DNA from: JAIOSF01 sp963677755
GTDB lineage: Bacteria; Campylobacterota; Campylobacteria; Campylobacterales; Arcobacteraceae
Direction of reading: 5' to 3'
Assembly: GCA_963677755.1 (NCBI GenBank)
Contig: OY782506.1
Location: 310,001-374,000 of the forward strand
Length of the DNA stretch: 64,000 bases
The translations under genes were made by a program, and so were the position numbers. Below, piece after piece: positions 25,877-33,133 of the stretch (position 1 is the first letter of the stretch; each line of letters starts with the position of its first letter). The notes under the pieces were generated by a model. It was not told where the DNA came from, searched no databases, and saw only the letters and a program-made list of their open reading frames with translations.

Positions 25877-26716
25877 TTATCTAAAAAGTAAAATTGGCTT
25901 AGTAATATTTTCTAATAAATAAGATGTAAAACTTCCAAAAACAAATTCTTTTAATCGCGAGTGACTATATGCCCCCATAACTAAAATATCAAAGTTATTT
26001 TCTTCAAAATAGTTTATAATTTGTTTTTTGTCTGTTTGTAATGAATCTATCTCTACACTAATATTTTGTGATGCAAATATCTCTTTTGCTTCCTCTAGAA
26101 GTTTTTTACTGATTGTTTCATCTTTGTTACTATTGACAATAGTTCTTTGAACATCTCCAAAAAAAGGGTTCGCTGCAACTATTTTTAAAATCTCTTTTGA
26201 TTCATTTGAACCATTGTATGCAATTAGTATTTTTTTTGGTTTTGTAAACTCTTTATTGACAAGAAGAACAGGCTTGTGAATCTCTCTTATTATCTCATTT
26301 ACATTATCACCTATTTTTGATTGTTGATTACTGTTAAGACCTAAGATAGCAATTTGTATATCATTTTTAAGTTCAATTAAACTAGGTACTACTTCTCCAT
26401 GAATTAAAGAGATACTTACATCTGTTTGAATAGTTTGTTTTGCTCTATTCTCTATGTTTTTTAAAAGTTCTCTTGATTTTTTAATAGTCTCTTTACTAGA
26501 CTCTTCCTCTTCATGTGAAAGTTTTTCTAGGAGGTCATCTTTTGCTCCAAGAGCTATATTTCCAGAAAGATCCAACTCTTTTGAATTACTATTATGTTCT
26601 ACAATATTTAAAAATCTCAGTGGTATATTAGAACTATTTGATACAAATACTCCATAATCACATACTGCTTCATTAAAGTTTTCTCCATCTACACAACAAA
26701 GTATAAAACCACTCAT
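25877..26716 (-). CDS. Tandem universal stress protein
   Basis: A 279-residue cytoplasmic protein made of two Usp domains (about 1-140 and 145-279). The second has the ATP-binding-type GAYSHSRLKEFVFGSFT and starts KILIAYNGSNESKEIL; the first starts GFILCCVDGEN and is more divergent. It lies 2 bases after a SulP transporter gene, a pairing that suggests regulation of the transporter or co-response to ion stress. The exact role is unknown. Confidence 0.85.
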   Translation of the reverse strand: MSGFILCCVDGENFNEAVCDYGVFVSNSSNIPLRFLNIVEHNSNSKELDLSGNIALGAKDDLLEKLSHEEEESSKETIKKSRELLKNIENRAKQTIQTDVSISLIHGEVVPSLIELKNDIQIAILGLNSNQQSKIGDNVNEIIREIHKPVLLVNKEFTKPKKILIAYNGSNESKEILKIVAANPFFGDVQRTIVNSNKDETISKKLLEEAKEIFASQNISVEIDSLQTDKKQIINYFEENNFDILVMGAYSHSRLKEFVFGSFTSYLLENITKPILLFR

Positions 26717-26718
26717 AA

Positions 26719-28209
26719 CTAGTGACCTCCCATAACTTTTTCTATCTCATCAGGTTTATCTGAAATACCAAATCTATCTATAATAGTTGAACTTGCTTCA
26801 TTTTTACCAATCACTTCAACTTCAGTACCTTCTCGTCTAAGTTTTATAACTGCTTTGTCGAGAGAATATACAGCAGATACATCCCAAAAATGAGCACGGC
26901 TAACATCAATAATAACCTTATCTAATACTTCTTTAAAATCAAATGTTTCATAAAACTTATCACTACTATTAAAAAATACTTGCCCCACAAAATTATAGGT
27001 TTTTATTGAATTGTCTTCGTTGTATGCAGTTTCACAATACATAAAGTGACTAATTTTATTTGCAAAGAAGAGTGAAGCTAGAAGAACTCCTGTAACAACT
27101 CCAAGAGCTAAATTGTGAGTTCCAACGGTAACTGCAACTGTTGAGAGCATCACGATATTAGTTGAAAGTGGGAGAGTTTTAAGATTTTTTATACTTCCCC
27201 AATCAAATGTACCAATAGACACCATAATCATAACAGCAACCAATGCAGCCATAGGGATAACAGAAATTATATCACTTAAAAACACTACCATAATAAGTAG
27301 AAAAAAACCAGCTATAAAAGTAGAGAGTCGTCCACGACCCCCTGATTTTACATTGATAATAGATTGACCAATCATAGCACAACCAGCCATACCACCAAGA
27401 CAACCTGTAGCTACATTTGCAATACCTTGCCCTCTAGCTTCTTTATTTTTATCACCTTTTGTATCCGTAAGTTCATCAATGATAGTTGTAGTCATAAATG
27501 ATTCAAGTAATCCAACTATTGCTAAAGCAAAAGAGTATGGAAAAATTATTTTTAGAGTCTCTAAATTAAAAGGGATATCTGGAAGTAAGAAGATAGGAAG
27601 TGTATCTGGAAGTTCTCCCATATCTCCTACATTTCTCACATCCCAACCTGTAACCATAACAAAAATTGTTAAAAGTACAATAGTTACAAGAGGAGATGGC
27701 AAAATTTTTCCAATTTTTGGAACGTAAGGGAATAGATATATAATCCCAAGACCAACTATAGTTAAAGCGTATACATGCCAAGTTACATTTGTAAGTTCAG
27801 GGAGTTGTGCCATAAATATTAAAATAGCTAAAGCATTTACAAAGCCTACAACAACAGCCCTAGCAACAAAACTCATCAGTTTTGCGATACCTATATAAGC
27901 TAGAAACATTTGTATAATACCCGTTAAAATAGTAGCAGCAAGAAGATATTGAAGACCATAATCTTTGATTAAAGATACCATAACCAAAGCCATAGCTCCA
28001 GTTGCAGCACTAATCATAGCAGGTCGTCCACCAACAAAAGCTATAACTACTGCCATTGAAAACGATGCATATAACCCAATTTTAGGGTCAACACCAGCTA
28101 TAATCGAAAAAGCTATCGCTTCAGGTATAAGTGCTAAAGCAACTACAAGTCCAGAGAGGATATCTCCTCTAATATTTCCAAACCACTCTTTTTTAACATT
28201 TGTGTACAT
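26719..28209 (-). CDS. SulP-family anion transporter with STAS domain
   Basis: A 496-residue inner-membrane protein with about 11-12 helices, starting DILSGLVVALALIPEAIAFS, the SulP signature region, then a C-terminal STAS domain (about 400-496; KVIIDVSRAHFWDVSAVYSLDK). SulP proteins carry sulfate, bicarbonate or other anions, usually with Na+ or H+; the substrate cannot be told here. It lies downstream of the arsenic genes with a 78-base gap that has a TACAAT -10-like element on the minus strand (28249-28254), so it may have its own promoter. Confidence 0.9.
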   Translation of the reverse strand: MYTNVKKEWFGNIRGDILSGLVVALALIPEAIAFSIIAGVDPKIGLYASFSMAVVIAFVGGRPAMISAATGAMALVMVSLIKDYGLQYLLAATILTGIIQMFLAYIGIAKLMSFVARAVVVGFVNALAILIFMAQLPELTNVTWHVYALTIVGLGIIYLFPYVPKIGKILPSPLVTIVLLTIFVMVTGWDVRNVGDMGELPDTLPIFLLPDIPFNLETLKIIFPYSFALAIVGLLESFMTTTIIDELTDTKGDKNKEARGQGIANVATGCLGGMAGCAMIGQSIINVKSGGRGRLSTFIAGFFLLIMVVFLSDIISVIPMAALVAVMIMVSIGTFDWGSIKNLKTLPLSTNIVMLSTVAVTVGTHNLALGVVTGVLLASLFFANKISHFMYCETAYNEDNSIKTYNFVGQVFFNSSDKFYETFDFKEVLDKVIIDVSRAHFWDVSAVYSLDKAVIKLRREGTEVEVIGKNEASSTIIDRFGISDKPDEIEKVMGGH

Positions 28210-28287
28210 TTAATTCCTTGAGATATATAATCTTTATAAAATATCGCGATTGTATCTAAAAGTTGATTTTATGTTGGTTAAGTAGTT

Positions 28288-28518
28288 TTATTGAAGGATA
28301 TTTACAATCTCATCTACACTTAAAAGTTTCCCTGTACTTTTTACTACACCATCTACAACTAATGCAGGAGTACTTACAACATTGTATTTCATAATCTCCA
28401 TAATATCTTCCACTTTTTTAACATCATGAAATCCACCAATTTTTGTTAAAGCTTCTTTTACATTTGCTTCTAATGCTTTACATTTAGAACATCCTGTTCC
28501 TAAAACTTCTATTTTCAT
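28288..28518 (-). CDS. Small thioredoxin-like protein (CSKC)
   Basis: A 76-residue mini-thioredoxin of the redox-active disulfide protein family: strand KIEVLGTG, active site CSKCKALE, the cis-Pro segment VVSTPALVVDG and a C-terminal helix. It follows two thioredoxin-type arsenate reductases by one base and could reduce them. It lacks a signal peptide, so it acts in the cytoplasm. Similar proteins occur in metal-resistance operons. Electron donation to ArsC is inference. Confidence 0.82.
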   Translation of the reverse strand: MKIEVLGTGCSKCKALEANVKEALTKIGGFHDVKKVEDIMEIMKYNVVSTPALVVDGVVKSTGKLLSVDEIVNILQ

Positions 28519-28519
28519 A

Positions 28520-28948
28520 TTAAACTCCTAATCTTTCTTTTATTTTTGGAAGTAAAATCTTCTCAATCTCATTGTATGTTTTTTCAAATGCTTCAAACCC
28601 TTTTCCATCGGGATCTTCAAAGCCAACATGTATTTTTGGCGCAGGTTTAGGAAACATAGGACAAGTTTCATTTGCATGATCACACACAGTAACGACTAAA
28701 TCAAAATCTTCATCTATAACCGTATCAAGTGTTTTACTATGGTACTCATCTTTCCAAATCCCTTTTTCTTCTAAAAGTTTTTTTGCATTTTGATTTACTT
28801 TTCCACTGGCTTTTACTCCACTACTAAGTGCGATTATCCCATCAAGCTTTGCATTTATAAGTGCTTCAGCGATAATACTTCTACAACTATTTCCTGTACA
28901 TAATACTAATACTTTTTTCAAATTTTTTCCCTTTAATTTATTGTCCAA
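28520..28948 (-). CDS. arsC: Arsenate reductase, thioredoxin-coupled (second copy)
   Basis: A 142-residue protein of the low-molecular-weight phosphatase fold. The P-loop LCTGNSCRS carries the catalytic Cys, and VTVCDHANETCP supplies the two further cysteines of the redox triad, so it is likely a working arsenate reductase. It overlaps the first arsC by 16 bases. The two copies differ strongly outside the motifs, so this is not a recent duplication. It may have a different preference or pair with a different reductant. Confidence 0.87.
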   Translation of the reverse strand: MDNKLKGKNLKKVLVLCTGNSCRSIIAEALINAKLDGIIALSSGVKASGKVNQNAKKLLEEKGIWKDEYHSKTLDTVIDEDFDLVVTVCDHANETCPMFPKPAPKIHVGFEDPDGKGFEAFEKTYNEIEKILLPKIKERLGV

Positions 28949-29403
28949 CTATTTGGGCAATTCTCTTTTAAGTTACCACTTTTTACAAGTTCAATCAATG
29001 AAAGAACCTCTTTCTTTATCTGCTCTTTTACTGCTCTTGTTTTTGTTAATTTTTCCTCATTAGTTCCTTTAAAACTACTTGGATCTTCAAAACTCCAATG
29101 TATTCTATAACTAAGACCTGGAAAGACTGGACATCTTTGTGCATTTCCCTCATCACACACAGTGATAACATAATTAAAAGTTTTTCCAGCTTTAAATAAA
29201 TCAAATACAGAATTTGTTTTTTTCCCTTGAATATCTATATCTTCCTCTTTTAATACTTCTACAGCAAGTGGGTTAATATCTGCTGGTTCAAATCCTGCAC
29301 TTTGAATCTCAAAGTTATCTTTCCCATATTTTCGTAAAAGTTCTTCTGCCATTTGACTTCTTGCACTGTTATGAATACATACAAATAATACTTTTTTTGC
29401 CAT
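28933..29403 (-). CDS. arsC: Arsenate reductase, thioredoxin-coupled (first copy)
   Basis: Reduces arsenate to arsenite for export by ArsB. The 156-residue protein has P-loop VCIHNSARSQMAEELLR, the VITVCDEGNAQRCPVFPG segment with the two resolving cysteines, and HWSFEDPSSFKG with the general-acid Asp, all typical of thioredoxin-linked ArsC. It lies 17 bases downstream of arsB and overlaps the second arsC. Confidence 0.93.
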   Translation of the reverse strand: MAKKVLFVCIHNSARSQMAEELLRKYGKDNFEIQSAGFEPADINPLAVEVLKEEDIDIQGKKTNSVFDLFKAGKTFNYVITVCDEGNAQRCPVFPGLSYRIHWSFEDPSSFKGTNEEKLTKTRAVKEQIKKEVLSLIELVKSGNLKENCPNSWTIN

Positions 29404-29420
29404 TTTTATTTCCTTTTTTT

Positions 29421-30674
29421 TTAAATCAATGTTAATAAAACTATAAATAACACAGGAGGTGTTACTAGAGTTCCAAATTTACTGTATTGCCCAAAGCTTA
29501 TCTTTACACCTTTTTGAGATAATACATGCAACCATAATAGCGTAGCTAAGCTACCAAATGGTGTCATTTTTGGTCCCAAGTTACATCCTACAATATTTGC
29601 ATAAATCATCGCTTCATTTCCTATATTAGCAAGGGAAATATCCATAATCATAATAGTTGGCATATTGTTCATAAATGCACTTAAAAAAGCGGCTATAAAA
29701 CCAGTTCCCACAACAGCTACAAAATCACTTTGTTGTGAAAGTGTTGTTAAAATTTGCGCTAAATATTCTGTGAGCCCAGCATTTTTAAGACCATAAACTA
29801 CAATATAAAGTCCGATACTGAACCATACAACTTGCCAAGGAGCAGTTTTAATTGTAAGCCATGCTCGAGCTGATTTCATATAACTCGCAATTGCTAAAAA
29901 TACAAGCCCACCACCAAGTGCAAATACACTTATAGGAAGATGGTAAATATCTCCTATAAAATACCCAACTAAAAGTAAAGCTAAAAAGAACCAACTGAAT
30001 TTAAAAAGTGCTTTGTTTTTTAAAACATCATCAGGATTTTTTAAAAGTGTTATATCCACTTGTTTTGGAATATCTTTTCGTAAAATAATCCACAATACAA
30101 TTATAGAGATTACTGTACTTACAATATAAGGTATAAACATATTTGATAGATATTCAATAAAACCTATATTAAAATAGTTTGCAGTAACTATATTTGTAAG
30201 ATTTGAAAACACAAAAGGCAATGAAGCACTATCACTTATAAATCCACCTGCAAGTAAAAAAGCGATTATAGTTTTAAAATTAAGTTGTAATATTCTCATT
30301 TTGGCTAGTAGTATTGGAGTTAAAATAAGTGCTGCTCCATCGTTTGCAAATAAAGCTGATACAAAACTTCCTAATAATAAAGCATACACAAACATTAAAT
30401 GACCATTGCCACGAGAGAGTTTTGCCATTTTTATTGCGCACCATTCAAAAAAACCTATCTCATCAAGTACCATTGATAAAATAATGATACCAATAAAAGC
30501 TAATGTTGCATCCCAAACAATGTTTGTGACTGTTAATACATCATTAAAAGAGACAACACCAAATAATAAAGCAGTTGTAGCTCCAATAATTGCTGTTGTT
30601 CCTATTTGTAAATTTTTAGGTTGCCAAATAACAAACAGTAAAGTTATTAAAAATATTGCAACAGCTGTAAACAT
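29421..30674 (-). CDS. arsB: Arsenite efflux pump ArsB
   Basis: A 417-residue inner-membrane protein with about 11 helices in the ArsB/NhaD ion-transporter superfamily. Recognisable segments are ANDGAALILTPILLAKM, FISDSASLPFVFSNLTN, AFMNNMPTIMIMD and GCNLGPKMTPFGSLATLLWL, which match ArsB half-helix regions. It exports As(III), driven by proton motive force since no ArsA ATPase is present. It begins immediately after the MBL gene and before two arsC genes. Confidence 0.93.
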   Translation of the reverse strand: MFTAVAIFLITLLFVIWQPKNLQIGTTAIIGATTALLFGVVSFNDVLTVTNIVWDATLAFIGIIILSMVLDEIGFFEWCAIKMAKLSRGNGHLMFVYALLLGSFVSALFANDGAALILTPILLAKMRILQLNFKTIIAFLLAGGFISDSASLPFVFSNLTNIVTANYFNIGFIEYLSNMFIPYIVSTVISIIVLWIILRKDIPKQVDITLLKNPDDVLKNKALFKFSWFFLALLLVGYFIGDIYHLPISVFALGGGLVFLAIASYMKSARAWLTIKTAPWQVVWFSIGLYIVVYGLKNAGLTEYLAQILTTLSQQSDFVAVVGTGFIAAFLSAFMNNMPTIMIMDISLANIGNEAMIYANIVGCNLGPKMTPFGSLATLLWLHVLSQKGVKISFGQYSKFGTLVTPPVLFIVLLTLI

Positions 30675-31595
30675 CTATTCACCCCATTCTAATTGGTAGT
30701 AATAGTTTTGAATATTACTATAATTTAGTTGTTTAAAATGATTTAAATAATCAAATTTTTGTGTTTTTACATATTTTGTTACATCAGCACTTTCAATCTC
30801 TTCTTCATATGCCTTTGAGACGTCTTCTTTCATTATTTTTAAATATTCTAAAGTTGCTTTATAAGAATATTTGTCATACTCTTTCCCATGGCCACCTAAA
30901 AAATATTTTGCATTTAAATTTGCTAAATTTTCTATGGCCTCTATCCAACCATCAACATTAGAAGCTTTCCTATAGTTTAAAAGTCGCCCATTAAATACTA
31001 TATTTCCTGCAAATATAAAGCTATCATCTTTACTATATATAGCAATATCACTTTTCTCCTCAGATATAGAACTCGGTTTTATAATAGTAAGAGTTTTTTG
31101 AGTTCCTTTTATTGTAAAACCATCTTCCACTAAGGTATCAGCTAAAATTACTTTTGTACCCTCATATTCTTTAGGAGATAAAATATTTTTCATTCTTTCA
31201 AATTTTGTGCTGTTTTCCTTTATATCCTGATTTATATTTTTGTATCCAACTATTTTTGCTCCTAATTCTTGAAAAAAAGAAGCTCCTTGAATTCTATCAT
31301 CATGAAAATTAGTGAGAATTACATGAGATATTGGTTTGTTTTTGTATTGATTTTTTATTAACGCGTAAAAATCTTTTGCAAACTTATAAGTTGGTCCAGC
31401 ATCGAGTATAACAATACTATTTCCAATATCAACATAACACATATTGGAAACAAAACCTTTATTATTTTTATTTGGTGCATGAATATCACCGATAACACAA
31501 TGAATATCTTTTGTGATAGTAAGTGCTTTAAGGTCGTAAGTGTTCGCAATCAATGATAAACTCAATGATAAGAAGATTAAAATTATTTTTTTCAT
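30675..31595 (-). CDS. Exported metallo-beta-lactamase-fold protein, altered metal site
   Basis: A 306-residue protein with a signal peptide (to about 18) and the MBL fold of the quinoprotein-relay/SoxH-like group (FAGNIVFNGRLLN, FLGGHGKEYD). The metal motif HxHxDH is replaced by NFHDDR (Asn96, His98, Asp100, Arg101), as in the NxHxDR of subclass B2 beta-lactamases. The His expected in the GHTxGD-type segment is missing (KPSSISEEKSD), and the later Asp is Asn198 (AGN). One metal at most, or none, is likely. It is the first gene of the arsenic unit, right after the ArsR-type promoter. Its role in arsenic handling is unknown. Confidence 0.82.
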   Translation of the reverse strand: MKKIILIFLSLSLSLIANTYDLKALTITKDIHCVIGDIHAPNKNNKGFVSNMCYVDIGNSIVILDAGPTYKFAKDFYALIKNQYKNKPISHVILTNFHDDRIQGASFFQELGAKIVGYKNINQDIKENSTKFERMKNILSPKEYEGTKVILADTLVEDGFTIKGTQKTLTIIKPSSISEEKSDIAIYSKDDSFIFAGNIVFNGRLLNYRKASNVDGWIEAIENLANLNAKYFLGGHGKEYDKYSYKATLEYLKIMKEDVSKAYEEEIESADVTKYVKTQKFDYLNHFKQLNYSNIQNYYYQLEWGE

Positions 31596-31619
31596 TATAT
31601 TCCTTTGTTTAGATTTTAA

Positions 31620-31661
31620 ATTATATCATATTAATTTTAATATATCAAGATATATTGATAT
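31620..31661 (-). promoter_or_regulatory. ArsR-type operator and promoter of arsenic unit
   Basis: On the minus strand TTGATA (31643-31648) and TATAAT (31620-31625) are exactly 17 bases apart, and the -10 is extended (TGATATAAT). The -35 is one half of ATATCAA-N6-TTGATAT (31642-31661 region; core ATCAA 31644-31648, TTGAT 31655-31659), matching the known ArsR core site ATCAA-N6-TTGAT. ArsR binding would block polymerase until arsenite appears. The first gene starts 25 bases beyond the -10. Confidence 0.8.
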
Positions 31662-31692
31662 GTTTTATAGTAAATTTTTATTTAAATAGTTA

Positions 31693-31698
31693 TATAAT
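31693..31698 (+). promoter_or_regulatory. -10 element for the c-di-GMP trio
   Basis: TATAAT lies 22 bases upstream of the ATG at 31721, with AAAAGGAAA as ribosome site between. No clear -35 is seen, as is common in Campylobacterota promoters. Confidence 0.4.
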
Positions 31699-31720
31699 CA
31701 GGGAATGAAAAGGAAATGAG

Positions 31721-33106
31721 ATGACAAAGATAATTGATTTAAAAGAGTTTGCATATTTTTTAAGAGTTCATAGAAATGAAATAATTACAAATTGGCTTGA
31801 TAGAAATGAGGTGAAAAACATTATTCACAAACATTCTATGCCAATTGTTGAAAAGAATATGAATATTTTTTATGGATTTTGTGATTGTTTTATTAGTATC
31901 TATCAATGGAATTTTACAATTTCTGAGTGTCAAGCAAGAATGGATTTTTTAAATTTACTAAATAAATATAATGTAACAACAAGTGAATTATTTACCCTAA
32001 CATTACGTTTAAAATCTGCAATTGAAGATTCAATTTATAAAGATGGTAGTTTGTCTTACAATATTCAAACAGAGTTAGAAACAATTACTATTGGTATTTC
32101 AAATGAATTAACAGATACATATAATAATTTAGAAGATAAAAACAACTCTCAAGAAACAGAACAAAGTAATCTTTTAGCAGAATATAAAAAAGCAGTAGAT
32201 ATAAGTAATATAGTCTCAAAAACAAATCCAAAAGGGATAATCACTTATGTAAATGACAAGTTTTGTAAAATAAGTGGTTATAAAAAAGAGGAGCTTATAG
32301 GGAAAGCTCACAATATTATTCGACATCCAAGTATGGATAGAGAAGTTTTTAAAGAGTTATGGGACACAGTCAAGTCTAAAAAGGCGTGGCATGGAGTTGT
32401 AACCAATATGGCTAAAGATGGTAGTTCTTATGTTGTTGATTCTACAGTTATTCCAATTCTTGATGTAGATGGAGATATTATAGAATTTATAGCAGTTCGT
32501 CATGATATAACAGACTTTGAAAAAACAAAAGAGCAATTACAAAATATTAATAAAGTTATGAGAAATAAAGTAGATGAACTTTACTCTGTAACCTCTTCAT
32601 TGGAAGAAAAAGCTACAAAAGATGAGTTAACAGGATTATATAATAGAGCAAAACTTGAAGAGATATTCTCGTATGAAATCAATAAAGCAAAACACTATAA
32701 TCACAACTTAAGTGTTATACTGTTTGATATAGACCATTTTAAAAACATTAATGATACCTATGGACATCAAGCAGGTGATGTAACATTAAAAGAGTTATCT
32801 AGTTTAATAACAAAAAATATAAAAACAAGTGATATTTTTGCAAGATGGGGAGGGGAAGAGTTTGTTATTCTTTTACCTGATACAGATATAGAAGGTGCAA
32901 TGCAATTTGCCCAAAAATTACGAAAAATAGTCAAAGAGAATAAGTTTTCAGATATAGAATATATGACTGCAAGTTTTGGAGTAGCACAGTTTGAAGAGTA
33001 TGAAGATAAGTCAACATTATTTGAAAAAGTTGATAAAGCTTTATACATAGCAAAAAACAATGGAAGAGATAGGGTAGAACAGAGTCTTTTTAGTTGTGTG
33101 CACTAA
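31721..33106 (+). CDS. RsbRD_N-like/PAS/GGDEF diguanylate cyclase
   Basis: A 461-residue cytoplasmic protein. The N-terminal helical domain (about 1-140, with FLRVHRNEIITNWLDR) resembles the RsbRD N-terminal sensor fold. An Aer-like PAS follows (about 160-280; TYVNDKFCKISGYKKEELIG, IIRHPSM), then a coiled coil (VMRNKVDELYSVTSSLEE) and a GGDEF domain (about 300-455) with FDIDHFKNINDTYGH and GGEEF intact. The inhibition-site position reads KTSD, so product feedback is unlikely. It begins a three-gene run and has a close paralogue at 35520-36893. Confidence 0.9.
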   Translation: MTKIIDLKEFAYFLRVHRNEIITNWLDRNEVKNIIHKHSMPIVEKNMNIFYGFCDCFISIYQWNFTISECQARMDFLNLLNKYNVTTSELFTLTLRLKSAIEDSIYKDGSLSYNIQTELETITIGISNELTDTYNNLEDKNNSQETEQSNLLAEYKKAVDISNIVSKTNPKGIITYVNDKFCKISGYKKEELIGKAHNIIRHPSMDREVFKELWDTVKSKKAWHGVVTNMAKDGSSYVVDSTVIPILDVDGDIIEFIAVRHDITDFEKTKEQLQNINKVMRNKVDELYSVTSSLEEKATKDELTGLYNRAKLEEIFSYEINKAKHYNHNLSVILFDIDHFKNINDTYGHQAGDVTLKELSSLITKNIKTSDIFARWGGEEFVILLPDTDIEGAMQFAQKLRKIVKENKFSDIEYMTASFGVAQFEEYEDKSTLFEKVDKALYIAKNNGRDRVEQSLFSCVH

Positions 33107-33133
33107 TAGTAAAATAATTTTTTCAGGAATATA

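Noticed and set aside
28210..28287. Second ArsR site ahead of SulP
   Set aside because: No ATCAA-N6-TTGAT match was found; only an ATCGCGAT palindrome and a -10-like TACAAT.
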